A stretch of 32,994 bases of DNA from Alphaproteobacteria bacterium (GCA_028817875.1 JAPPOO010000006.1:1-32994); one strand, 5' to 3'; numbered from the stretch's first letter, positions 16,912 to 25,904 are shown. The notes: generated by a model from the sequence alone, not told the origin. Made by a program: numbers and translations.

Positions 16912-18345
16912 ATGACTCAACAAAATCTAAAAGCTGTAGAGCAAATTGCTGAGGATAAATCACCGAAGATATTTGCGTTTCATGACTTGCATCCTGAAGA
17001 TAACGCCATGTTGCAGGCTTTATATTCCCGTAGTCCTGCTGGCGTGTTGAGCCATTTGGAAAAAGTAAAAAAAGCTGGTTCTGGTAAATTTATGGCCAGT
17101 TATTATGTAGGGTACGGTCATGCTTCTATTGGGGACTGCGGCACGACGACGATTTTTATTGAAAATTATTCCATGCTGGCGGCAAAAGCAATTCAAGATA
17201 GCCAGCTGTATTCAGGGCAAGAAGCTTCTACGCGTTACTTAGATTTTTCTGAGCAGCCGTTGTATGACCCGTTTGGGGAAGAGGAGACGAGTAAAATTCA
17301 ACAGCGTTGGTTGGATTTGTACAATGAATATATGCCTCAAGTTAAACAAGCGTTGGCAGAAACATACCCGTATAACTCAGAAGATTATAAAACTGAAAAA
17401 GTATGGCAAAACGCTATTAATGCGCGTGCATTTGATATTTTACGTTGTTTGCTACCTGTTGGTGCGACAACATTATTTAGTTGGACAACAAACTTACGCC
17501 AAGCACGGGATAGGTTGATGCGCTTGCGGAACCATCCATTGCCTGAAATTAAAGAATTAGCGCGGGATTTGTTTACTCGTTTAAATGACCAGTACCCACA
17601 TAGTTTTACCGGTACAGAAATGGATGATAACGAACGTTATACAGAGCGCCATGCCTATGAAGCCCAGTACGGTGAAAAAGACCATGTTCAGACGTTTGAC
17701 GATGTAATTCAGCGTTATCAGCTAACGGAAGCGGAACAACAGAAGATACATGATGGTGGGGTTGTTTATCGTACGGAACATTTGGATATTGCAGGTATTA
17801 ACCGTGATGAAAGTGAAGCTTTGCAAAATAGGCCTGATGGCGCAGCGTTGCCTCATCGCCTAAAAAGCTACGGTGTGGTTGATATTCTATGTAAGCTTGA
17901 TTTCGGTTCTTTCAGAGATTTACAGCGTCATCGTGGTGGTGTTTGCTTATTGCCGCAGGTGGATAATACTTTTGGGTTTAATAGTTGGTATTTGTCTCAG
18001 CTTGAAGATTTACTGCCTGACAACGCAGTTGCTTTGAAGGCAGCGATTCAAGAAAATTTAGGTGAGTTAGAAACACTTAAAACACAGGGTAAATCTTCGC
18101 TGTTGTTGCAATACTTATACCCTATGGGGATGGATATTGCTGTGAACGTAACGTATTCCGTGCCGCAAATTCAGTACGTGGCAGAGCTTCGTTCTGGCAA
18201 GCCTGTTCACCAGTCTCTGCGACCTATTGCTCAGGATATGGTTCTGTTTTTGAAAGAACATTTTCCGAACATTGCGTTATATGCAGATATGGATAAAGAC
18301 AATTGGACGGCTAAACGGGGCGAACAAACGATTGAAGAGAAATAG
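16912..18345 (+). CDS. Double-domain ThyX-like (FAD-dependent thymidylate synthase family) protein
   Basis: N-domain: GHASIGDCGTTTIFIENYSMLAAKAIQDSQLYSGQEASTRYLDF...LPVGATTLFSWTTNLRQARDRLMRLRNHPLPEIKELA. C-domain: FGSFRDLQRHRGG...YLYPMGMDIAVNVTYSVPQIQYVAELRSGKPVHQSLRPIAQ. RBS-like aagggggg before ATG 16912. Confidence 0.8.
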   Translation: MTQQNLKAVEQIAEDKSPKIFAFHDLHPEDNAMLQALYSRSPAGVLSHLEKVKKAGSGKFMASYYVGYGHASIGDCGTTTIFIENYSMLAAKAIQDSQLYSGQEASTRYLDFSEQPLYDPFGEEETSKIQQRWLDLYNEYMPQVKQALAETYPYNSEDYKTEKVWQNAINARAFDILRCLLPVGATTLFSWTTNLRQARDRLMRLRNHPLPEIKELARDLFTRLNDQYPHSFTGTEMDDNERYTERHAYEAQYGEKDHVQTFDDVIQRYQLTEAEQQKIHDGGVVYRTEHLDIAGINRDESEALQNRPDGAALPHRLKSYGVVDILCKLDFGSFRDLQRHRGGVCLLPQVDNTFGFNSWYLSQLEDLLPDNAVALKAAIQENLGELETLKTQGKSSLLLQYLYPMGMDIAVNVTYSVPQIQYVAELRSGKPVHQSLRPIAQDMVLFLKEHFPNIALYADMDKDNWTAKRGEQTIEEK

Positions 18346-18415
18346 GTGACCTTCTCTGTGAAGGAGGTGTGTTTCAAACTTGGGTTTCGTGTTAAAACGC
18401 GTTAGACTTGCAGCT

Positions 18416-19057
18416 ATGAAAAAGAATAATTTTTTTGCGTACGCTATTTTGTTGTCTCTCTTTGTTGTTCCGACATGGGCGATGGAGAAGGAGCCTTCTG
18501 CGGAAGATCAAGTTTTGACGCGACTGATGACAATGAGTTCTTATAAGGGGATTCAGGTGAAAGTCGCGAGTATTCTGAAGCACGATGAAGCGCGGTATAC
18601 GCCTGAGTGTTCTCAATTAGCGACAGTTGAGCCGGTAGAAATTACTGTATTGGAAGAGCCTGAGTTTGCTGAAAACCAAACACCTGTAAAGGGGTCTTGG
18701 ATGGTTCGCTATGAAATGGATGTGTGTGGACAAAAATTGTTACGCGCTATTTATTTTCAGGTGAGTGATGAACAAATTAGTATGGCATCGCTTTTGCCTG
18801 GTAATACAAAAACAGACCCTCAGCTTCAAAAAGATGTGACACGGACATTTAAGGAGGCTGTATTGCGTGCGTACCCTGATTGTAAAATTCCATTTGTGAC
18901 GGATACGCGTTTGTTGGCATTGCCTAAAAACGGTGATGCGCCATGGGAAGAGCTTTGGGTGATGAATGCTTGTAACAACGTATTTGGGCAGGCTATCCGT
19001 TTTGTCCCGCAGGATGATGGCACGGCCTTTTCATTATATATTCCAACCAAGCAGTAA
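18416..19057 (+). CDS. Secreted hypothetical protein
   Basis: 213 aa from ATG 18416 with signal peptide MKKNNFFAYAILLSLFVVPTWAM; Cys-containing mature region. Confidence 0.65.
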   Translation: MKKNNFFAYAILLSLFVVPTWAMEKEPSAEDQVLTRLMTMSSYKGIQVKVASILKHDEARYTPECSQLATVEPVEITVLEEPEFAENQTPVKGSWMVRYEMDVCGQKLLRAIYFQVSDEQISMASLLPGNTKTDPQLQKDVTRTFKEAVLRAYPDCKIPFVTDTRLLALPKNGDAPWEELWVMNACNNVFGQAIRFVPQDDGTAFSLYIPTKQ

Positions 19058-19075
19058 GTAGGTTTCTCAATCTTT

Positions 19076-19888
19076 ATGGATCATATTCAGTATATTATTG
19101 CCGTTGCTAGCGGCAAAGGTGGGGTGGGTAAATCTACAACTGCCATGAATTTAGCGGTGGCCCTTTCTGTTATGGGAAAAGAAGTTGGGTTGTTAGATGC
19201 GGATGTTTACGGGCCTTCTCAACCACGTATGCTGGGTGTAAAAGATGCTCAGCCTGCGTCAGACGGAGAACGGATTGAGCCTGTGTTGGCGCATAGTATC
19301 CGCATGATGTCTATGGGGTTTATGGTGGAGGAAGAAACGCCCATGGTTTGGCGGGGGCCAATGGTGCAATCCGCCCTGATGCAAATGTTGAAACAAGTGG
19401 ATTGGGGCACGGCGGATAATCCGCTAGACGTCCTTATTTTAGATATGCCGCCTGGGACGGGAGACACGCAGTTGACTATTAGTCAGCAAGCACAGTTGGA
19501 TGGTGCCGTGATTGTTTCAACCCCGCAGGATATTGCTTTGCTAGATGCCCGCAAAGGCTTGGAGATGTTCAAAAAAGTAAACGTACCGATTTTGGGTGTT
19601 GTTGAAAATATGTCTATGTTTTGTTGCCCGAAATGTGGCGAAGAAACGCCGATTTTTGCGCACGGCGGGGCGCGCCAAGTGGCAGAGGATTTGGGCTATC
19701 CGTTGTTAGCGGAAGTGCCGTTGGATATTGAAATACGGGAACAGACGGATAGTGGTAAGCCGTTGGTTTTGATGAACCCTGACAGCAAGGGGGCGGAAGC
19801 CTACCGCGGTATGGCGGAGAAAGTTTGGGAGACGCTAGAAGTTCAGCGGGCGCAAGCGGCGGAGCCCGTTAAAATTGTGATTGAGTAG
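19076..19888 (+). CDS. mrp: Mrp/NBP35-family Fe-S carrier P-loop ATPase
   Basis: IIAVASGKGGVGKSTTAMNLAVAL...GLLDADVYGPSQPRMLG...LDVLILDMPPGTGDTQLTISQ...VENMSMFCCPKCGEETPIF. Confidence 0.95.
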   Translation: MDHIQYIIAVASGKGGVGKSTTAMNLAVALSVMGKEVGLLDADVYGPSQPRMLGVKDAQPASDGERIEPVLAHSIRMMSMGFMVEEETPMVWRGPMVQSALMQMLKQVDWGTADNPLDVLILDMPPGTGDTQLTISQQAQLDGAVIVSTPQDIALLDARKGLEMFKKVNVPILGVVENMSMFCCPKCGEETPIFAHGGARQVAEDLGYPLLAEVPLDIEIREQTDSGKPLVLMNPDSKGAEAYRGMAEKVWETLEVQRAQAAEPVKIVIE

Positions 19889-19896
19889 TTGATAGG

Positions 19897-19938
19897 TTTC
19901 CTCTGCCATTAGCTTTGTGGGCTTAATAGCAGAGGAAA
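19897..19938. terminator. Long hairpin between convergent genes (putative bidirectional terminator)
   Basis: Perfect 10-bp stem TTTCCTCTGC/GCAGAGGAAA with inner ATTAGC/GCTtAAT extension; lies between stops at 19888 and 19945. Confidence 0.5.
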
Positions 19939-19944
19939 GTTACT

Positions 19945-20436
19945 TTAGTCTGAAAAGTTATCCCATTTTATAGTATAGACTTTTGCTTTTTTCTTTCGGC
20001 GTTTCCTGTAAGGTCTCTGTTTTTTTCTTTTTCGCCATGCGTATTTTTTGTACCGTTTTTTCTTTCTTTTAGCGTACGTTTTTCCGAAATCAGATCGTTT
20101 AATGCATAGTACTTCTGATTTTTTAGCGCTGTATTTTTTAGCGCAACGTTTACGGCCTTTTTTTACAATGACAAATTTTTCCCTTGGTTTAAACAGCATT
20201 TTGAATGCAAAACATCTGAGGTTTTTGCACTGCTGGTTATAGTACATGGGGGTGGGGACAAAAATGGGGTTTTTGCAGTTAAAGTTCTCACAAGTCGCGA
20301 CAAAGATAATGATTTCGTCAACTTGTTTTTTCATATGGCCGTCAGCGGATGCTGGTGTACTGTTGAACGTGCATACACATAGTATGAGCGCAATGAAAGT
20401 GCAGGCAAGTTGCCTGTGGGGTGATTTAGGGGGCAT
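19945..20436 (-). CDS. Secreted, extremely basic Cys-containing hypothetical protein
   Basis: 163 aa with signal peptide (...TFIALILCVCTFNSTPASA), six Cys in the mature part and a Lys/Arg-rich tail KRKKKRYKKYAWRKRKKQRPYRKRRKKKAK. Confidence 0.6.
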   Translation of the reverse strand: MPPKSPHRQLACTFIALILCVCTFNSTPASADGHMKKQVDEIIIFVATCENFNCKNPIFVPTPMYYNQQCKNLRCFAFKMLFKPREKFVIVKKGRKRCAKKYSAKKSEVLCIKRSDFGKTYAKRKKKRYKKYAWRKRKKQRPYRKRRKKKAKVYTIKWDNFSD

Positions 20437-20553
20437 GGGTTACCTCGTGGAAAAATTTGTAGATTAAATTTGGCGGGAATGTAACGGTTTGTTGGATATA
20501 TGGCAATGTTATTTTTTAGGCAGTTATGATAACTGGATTTGTGACTTAAAACC

Positions 20554-20581
20554 TTGACCTTACGGGGGAACACTTTATCAT
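20554..20581 (+). promoter_or_regulatory. Putative hflK promoter
   Basis: TTGACC-16 nt-TATCAT ending 7 nt before the hflK ATG. Confidence 0.55.
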
Positions 20582-20588
20582 ACCCAGC

Positions 20589-21713
20589 ATGAAAATATTT
20601 GAATGGGATAATGGAGAAGGCCCGTGGGGCGCGCCGAAAAAGCCGCGCAAAACGGGTTCTCAAGGGCAGCGCCGCGGTAGCGGACAAGATCAACCAGATA
20701 TTGAAGAAGTTGTACGCTTCGCGCAGGAGCGTTTTAAAAACAGCTTTGGCGGTGGAGATGGTGGTGGACTGCCATCTGGCCGTGTTGCAGGGCTTATTGC
20801 GATTGGGCTATTTGTTTTGTGGTTGTTCTCAGGGTTTTATATTGTTGCACCTGACCAACAAGGGGTTGTTTTACGCTTCGGTAAATACGTGCAAACGACG
20901 GATTCTGGCTTACATTGGCATTTGCCAGTTCCTATAGAAACAGTTTTAAAGCCGCAGGTGACGCGCGAAAATGTGATGCAAGTTGGCGGTGGAAATATTG
21001 TTTCTAATGATGGTGGTGGATTTTCTTTTGGGCGTTCTGTGAGTCGTGCTTCTGTATCTTCTCCACTTATGTTGACGGGTGATGAAAACATTGTTGATTT
21101 ATCTTTTACAGTACGTTGGAAAATTTCTGATGCGCGAGATTATCTGTTTAATATTACGGATGTGGCGGATACAGTGCAAAACGTTGCAGAGAGTGTGATG
21201 CGCGAAGTAATTGGGCGCCGGCCTATTGATGATGCGTTAACAGGTAATAAAACTGAAATTCAGCAAGAAGCGCAGGAGCGGATGCAGGAAGTTTTGGATA
21301 GCTACCGCGCAGGTGTTGCTATTAACGGAGTTGAACTGCAAGAGGTGAACCCACCGCGTGAGGTGATTGATGCTTTCCGTGATGTGCAAGCGGCACGTGC
21401 TGATGCTGAAAAAGCTGTGAACGAAGCCATGGGGTATGCCAACGACATTTTACCACGTGCTCGTGGGCAGGTTGCGCAGGTGATGCAAGAAGCTGAGGCT
21501 TATAAGGCTTCACGGATTGCTCAGGCGGAAGGGGATGCTTCTCGGTTTACATCGCAATTGGTGGAATACCGTAAGGCACCGAGTGTAACGCGTAAGCGCT
21601 TATACTTAGAGGCCATGCAGTCCGTTGTGGAATCTTCTGATAAAATTATTTTACCGAAGGGGAGTGGCGGTAACATTTTGCCGTACTTACCATTGAAGAA
21701 GGAGGGTAAGTAG
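20589..21713 (+). CDS. hflK: HflK, SPFH-family FtsH modulator
   Basis: Gly-rich N-term, TM, SPFH domain GFYIVAPDQQGVVLRFGKYVQTTDSGLHWHLPVPIETV; paired with hflC. Confidence 0.95.
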   Translation: MKIFEWDNGEGPWGAPKKPRKTGSQGQRRGSGQDQPDIEEVVRFAQERFKNSFGGGDGGGLPSGRVAGLIAIGLFVLWLFSGFYIVAPDQQGVVLRFGKYVQTTDSGLHWHLPVPIETVLKPQVTRENVMQVGGGNIVSNDGGGFSFGRSVSRASVSSPLMLTGDENIVDLSFTVRWKISDARDYLFNITDVADTVQNVAESVMREVIGRRPIDDALTGNKTEIQQEAQERMQEVLDSYRAGVAINGVELQEVNPPREVIDAFRDVQAARADAEKAVNEAMGYANDILPRARGQVAQVMQEAEAYKASRIAQAEGDASRFTSQLVEYRKAPSVTRKRLYLEAMQSVVESSDKIILPKGSGGNILPYLPLKKEGK

Positions 21714-22562
21714 ATGCGTCCGATGTTATTGATTGTTCTTGCAGCGATTGCAGGTATTGTATGCGTAAATGGTTTCTTTACCGTGGCTGAAACTCAACAG
21801 GCGATGGTATTAACGTTGGGGAAGGTTGACCGTGTTGTTGCTGAGCCAGGGTTAAATTTCAAAATGCCTTTTTATCAGCAGGTTATTTATTTTGATAAAC
21901 GTATTTTAGAGACGGATTCTGACCCCGAAGAAGTTCAAAGTGTTGATAAAAAGCGAGTTGTGGTGGATAGCTTTACCCGTTGGCGTATTGTGGATGCTGA
22001 GGCTTTTTATAAAGCGGTTCGGAATCAGTCTACAGCGGTAAACCGTATTGATACGATTGTAAATTCTAATATTCGTCGAGTTGTGGCCAGAGAAACTTTG
22101 GAAGAGTTGGTTTCTGGTGAGCGGACCCGTTTGATGGAAGAGATTCAAAAAGAATCAGGTAAACAGGCAGGGCCTTTAGGCATTGAGATTGTAGATGTAC
22201 GTATTAAACGTGCAGATTTACCACAAGCAAATGCTAGTGCTGTTTTCCAACGGATGCGTACAGAGCGTGAAAAAGAGGCAAAAGAAATCCGTGCGAACGG
22301 AGCTGAAGAAGCTCAAAAAATCCGCGCTGACGCGAATAAGCAACGTACAATTTTGCTTGCTGAAGCCGAACGTGATGCTCAAAAACTGCGTGGTGAAGGG
22401 GAGGCTAAATCCATCAAAATTACGGGAGAGGCTTTCAGTAAAGATAGTTCTTTCTACAGTTTTTTAAGAAGTTTGGAAGCTTATACTGAAAGCTTGAAGA
22501 GCGGTACAACGATGGTGCTAGATTCTTCCGTAGAATTTATGGATGTATTTAGCGGTAAGTAG
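21714..22562 (+). CDS. hflC: HflC, SPFH-family FtsH modulator
   Basis: GFFTVAETQQAMVLTLGKVDRVVAEPGLNFKMPFYQQVIYFDKRILETD...GIEIVDVRIKRADLPQ; SD aaggaggg. Confidence 0.95.
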   Translation: MRPMLLIVLAAIAGIVCVNGFFTVAETQQAMVLTLGKVDRVVAEPGLNFKMPFYQQVIYFDKRILETDSDPEEVQSVDKKRVVVDSFTRWRIVDAEAFYKAVRNQSTAVNRIDTIVNSNIRRVVARETLEELVSGERTRLMEEIQKESGKQAGPLGIEIVDVRIKRADLPQANASAVFQRMRTEREKEAKEIRANGAEEAQKIRADANKQRTILLAEAERDAQKLRGEGEAKSIKITGEAFSKDSSFYSFLRSLEAYTESLKSGTTMVLDSSVEFMDVFSGK

Positions 22563-22598
22563 GTTTTGTGGCCTTGTTAAAATTGTATTTTACTTGCT

Positions 22599-22620
22599 TT
22601 TTTCTTCAGGGCGATATAAT
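22599..22620 (+). promoter_or_regulatory. Putative acpP promoter
   Basis: Perfect TATAAT at 22615-22620 with CTTGCT-like -35 about 16 nt upstream; leader with SD before ATG 22664. The -35 is weak. Confidence 0.5.
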
Positions 22621-22663
22621 GATGACAGCTCAAGTTAAAAGACGGAGATAAAAAAGGAATCTC

Positions 22664-22900
22664 ATGGAAGATATTATTGTACGCGTAAAAAGCGTTATCG
22701 CCGAAAACCTAGGTGTAGAGGAAGACAAAGTTGTTGAATCTGCTAACTTTGTTGATGACCTTGGTGCTGATAGCCTAGACACTGTAGAAATGGTGATGGC
22801 TTTGGAAGAGGAGTTTGGTATTGAAATTCCTGATGCTGATGCTGAAAATATTGCAACTGTAGAAGATGCAATTGAATACGTGAAAAAAGCAACAGCTTAA
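22664..22900 (+). CDS. acpP: Acyl carrier protein
   Basis: 78 aa; [29 protein letters not shown] phosphopantetheine-site motif. Confidence 0.98.
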   Translation: MEDIIVRVKSVIAENLGVEEDKVVESANFVDDLGADSLDTVEMVMALEEEFGIEIPDADAENIATVEDAIEYVKKATA

Positions 22901-22917
22901 GTAAATTATAACTTTCA

Positions 22918-22941
22918 AAAAAGGGCCTTTTGGCCCTTTTT
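22918..22941 (+). terminator. Rho-independent terminator after acpP
   Basis: AAAAAGGGCC-TTTT-GGCCCTTTTT. Confidence 0.85.
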
Positions 22942-22984
22942 GCAACCCTTGTCATAAACTCTCTAATCAAGCACAATAGCCCCC

Positions 22985-24247
22985 ATGAATTCTCAAACAA
23001 ATCGTCCTCGTATTGCTATTACTGGCATTGGCCTTGTTAGCTCATTGGGGCAGTCTACCCAAGAAAATTGGCAAAATGTGCTTGCTGGTCAATCAGGTAT
23101 TCGTACTGTAACACAATGCGATATTTCTAATATTCCTGCTAAAATTGCTGGGGAAATTGATACTTTTTCTACCGAAGGAATTATTCCTCCTAAGGATTTG
23201 AAAAAGTGTGATCGCTTTATTCAAATAGGGTGGGTGGCTGCTCACGAAGCTCTTACTCAAGCAGGTTTAATTGAAGCCGAAACAGGTAAAATTCTTGAGG
23301 AGTTACAAAACCGTACAGGAGTTATACTTGGTTCTGGTATTGGTGGGCTTACTGAAATTCAAAAAGGTTGTAAAACGCTCTCTGAAAGGGGCGTTGGCCG
23401 TTTATCCCCATTTTTTATTCCATCTATTTTGATTAATATGTTGGGTGGCCAAGTAAGTATGGCTTACGGTATAAAAGGGGCAAATATGGCACCTGTTTCT
23501 GCTTGTGCCACGGGGACTCACTCGATTGGAGATGCAATGCACCTTATTCATAACGGTACGCATGATGTTATTGTTGCAGGGGGCTCAGAAGCTTGTATTT
23601 GTGAGCTAGCCATTGGTGGTTTTGCAGCGGCGCGGGCGTTATCAACTAGTTATAATGATACGCCTGAGAAAGCAAGCCGTCCTTTTGATAAAGGTCGAGA
23701 TGGTTTTGTGATGGGAGAAGGAGCTGGTGTATTGATTCTTGAGCGTTGGGAACATGCAGTTGCCCGTAAGGCAAATATTATTGCTGAATTAGCTGGCTTT
23801 GGACAAACAGGGGACGCTTACCACATGACTTCTCCACTTGAAGGTGGAGAGGGAGCCCAGCGCGCAATGGAGCAAGCATTGGCTGATGCTTCTTTAACAG
23901 GAACAGATGTTGGATATGTTAATGCCCATGCGACATCTACTCCACCAGGAGATATTGCTGAGTGTAAGGCCATTAAAGCGGTTTGTGGGGATGCTGTGCC
24001 TGTGTCTTCTACAAAATCTATGACTGGCCATATGTTAGGTGCAACGGGGGCTGTGGAAGCTGCTTTTGCTGTGCTAGCTTTGCGTGACCAAATAGCTCCG
24101 CCAACTATTAATGTGGAAAATCAAGACCCTGCGTGTGATTTGGATGTTATTCCTAACCAAGCGCGAAAGTTAAATTTAAATGTTTCAGTCAGTAATACTT
24201 TTGGATTTGGGGGAACAAATGCTTGCTTGGTTTTCAAAAAAGCCTAA
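22985..24247 (+). CDS. fabF: 3-oxoacyl-ACP synthase II (FabF)
   Basis: RIAITGIGLVSSLG, APVSACATGTHSIGDAMHLI, YVNAHATSTPPGDIAE, STKSMTGHMLGATGAVEA. Confidence 0.97.
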   Translation: MNSQTNRPRIAITGIGLVSSLGQSTQENWQNVLAGQSGIRTVTQCDISNIPAKIAGEIDTFSTEGIIPPKDLKKCDRFIQIGWVAAHEALTQAGLIEAETGKILEELQNRTGVILGSGIGGLTEIQKGCKTLSERGVGRLSPFFIPSILINMLGGQVSMAYGIKGANMAPVSACATGTHSIGDAMHLIHNGTHDVIVAGGSEACICELAIGGFAAARALSTSYNDTPEKASRPFDKGRDGFVMGEGAGVLILERWEHAVARKANIIAELAGFGQTGDAYHMTSPLEGGEGAQRAMEQALADASLTGTDVGYVNAHATSTPPGDIAECKAIKAVCGDAVPVSSTKSMTGHMLGATGAVEAAFAVLALRDQIAPPTINVENQDPACDLDVIPNQARKLNLNVSVSNTFGFGGTNACLVFKKA

Positions 24248-25253
24248 AAAAAATAGCCGTTCTTTGAAGTCGATTCAAATTCGTAACGGTCATATTATTG
24301 TTGCTGTTATTGCTTTGCTGGCATTGTTTATTTTAGTAACAGGTAGTTGGGGGTGGTACCTTGCTCAGCCGGGGCCTCTTAAGCAAGAAAGCTATGTTGT
24401 GATTAAAAGCGGTTCTTCTGTTGGGGGGATTGCGCGCGTACTTAAAAAATCTCAAGTTATTGAAAATGAAAAATTATTTCGTATTGCGGTGTGGTTAATG
24501 CGTTTGCAGACATCCCTTCAAGCAGGGGAGTACCAATTTGGGCCTGCTATTTCTTTACGTACCATAGTTAATAAAATTGCTACTGGAGATACAATTAAAC
24601 GAGAAATTACCCTTCCTGAAGGCCTTACTGTATTGGAAATGATGGAAAAAATTGAAAAACTTCCTTTTGACGTTAAAAATGATGATTTAGCTGAAATTCC
24701 TGAAGGAACGTTGTACCCAGATACTTACGATTACCAGTACGGGGGAAGCCTCTCTCAGTTTATTCAAAGGTTACAAAAGCGTATGGAGAAAGAGCTTCAA
24801 TCTGCGTGGAGTTTACGGATTAGTAACTTACCGCTTGCCAGCCCAAATGAATTGCTTATTTTAGCATCTATTGTTGAGAAGGAGACGTCTGTGCCGAGTG
24901 AGCGTGCTCGCATAGCAGGTGTATTTATTAACCGTTTGAATAAAGGGATGAAGTTGCAATCTGACCCGACGGTTATTTATGGAGCCAGTGATTATGCTGG
25001 TGACTTAAAAGCGGTTCATTTGAAAGAAAACCACCCTTATAATACCTATGTACATAAAGGTTTACCTCCTACACCTATTGCAAACCCTGGTAGAGAGGCT
25101 TTGATAGCAACTGCTCAGCCAGAAAATCATGACTACTTTTACTTTGTAGCGAGCGGAGAAGGCGGGCACGTTTTTTCTAAAACATACCAAGAGCATTTAC
25201 AGAATGTTGCGAGGTATTTGAAAATTTATCGACAAAAGCATGGAAGAAAATAG
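24219..25253 (+). CDS. mltG: Endolytic murein transglycosylase MltG (YceG)
   Basis: N-terminal TM, LysM-like region, ILASIVEKETSVPSERARIAGVFINRLNKGMKLQSDPTVIYG, NTYVHKGLPPTPIANPGREAL. Start chosen at internal ATG 24219, overlapping fabF. Confidence 0.95.
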   Translation: MLAWFSKKPKKNSRSLKSIQIRNGHIIVAVIALLALFILVTGSWGWYLAQPGPLKQESYVVIKSGSSVGGIARVLKKSQVIENEKLFRIAVWLMRLQTSLQAGEYQFGPAISLRTIVNKIATGDTIKREITLPEGLTVLEMMEKIEKLPFDVKNDDLAEIPEGTLYPDTYDYQYGGSLSQFIQRLQKRMEKELQSAWSLRISNLPLASPNELLILASIVEKETSVPSERARIAGVFINRLNKGMKLQSDPTVIYGASDYAGDLKAVHLKENHPYNTYVHKGLPPTPIANPGREALIATAQPENHDYFYFVASGEGGHVFSKTYQEHLQNVARYLKIYRQKHGRK

Positions 25254-25256
25254 CTT

Positions 25257-25904
25257 ATGGCACAGCCAATTCCTACAAATCGTATTTTATTCACCCTAAC
25301 AGGCCCTAGTGGTGTGGGTAAGGATTCTATTATTAGAGGGGTATTAGAGCAGGATACTAAGCTTAACTTTTTGACAACTTGCGTAACTCGTGACCCACGG
25401 CCTGGTGAAGTGGATGGTCAAGACTATTTCTTTTTGACGAAGGATTCTTTTCGACAAGGTATAGAAATGGGTATTTTCTTAGAATACGACGAACATTATG
25501 AAAATTACTATGGTACACGCCGTCAAGAGGTTGCTAACGTCTTCAAAGATAATAAGGATGCTGTGACTGACCTTAATTGGCCGGGAGTAGCTCAGGCAAG
25601 CTCTCAGATGCCGGAAAACCTTGTGAGTATTCTTGTGTTGCCGCCGTCTTTAACGCAATTGGAGCAACGTTTGTTAAGGAGAAGTTCAGAAGGTGGTAGC
25701 CCTGTGAGTGCTGAAAGGTTTGGCAAAATTCGGGAGGATATTTTGCATATGGACGACCCTGCTTACGTTTTTACAAACCCTGATATGATTGGTTCGACGT
25801 TACGTCGGTATAATCATGTTATTACTAATGATAATTTAGATCAGGCTATTCAGGATACTTTAAAGGTTATGAACCTTGAGCGTGAAAAGAGGCGTGTCAG
25901 TTAA
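25257..25904 (+). CDS. gmk: Guanylate kinase (with divergent P-loop)
   Basis: LFTLTGPSGVGKDSIIRGVL, TRDPRPGEVDGQDYFFLTKDSFRQGIEMGIFLEYDEHYENYYGT; in an mltG-gmk-rsmA context. Confidence 0.85.
   Translation: MAQPIPTNRILFTLTGPSGVGKDSIIRGVLEQDTKLNFLTTCVTRDPRPGEVDGQDYFFLTKDSFRQGIEMGIFLEYDEHYENYYGTRRQEVANVFKDNKDAVTDLNWPGVAQASSQMPENLVSILVLPPSLTQLEQRLLRRSSEGGSPVSAERFGKIREDILHMDDPAYVFTNPDMIGSTLRRYNHVITNDNLDQAIQDTLKVMNLEREKRRVS

Noticed and set aside
18350-18372. Hairpin CCTTC-tctgt-GAAGG after the thyX-like gene
   Set aside because: Only 5 bp and overlaps a purine-rich SD-like stretch (gaaggaggt); not confidently a terminator.
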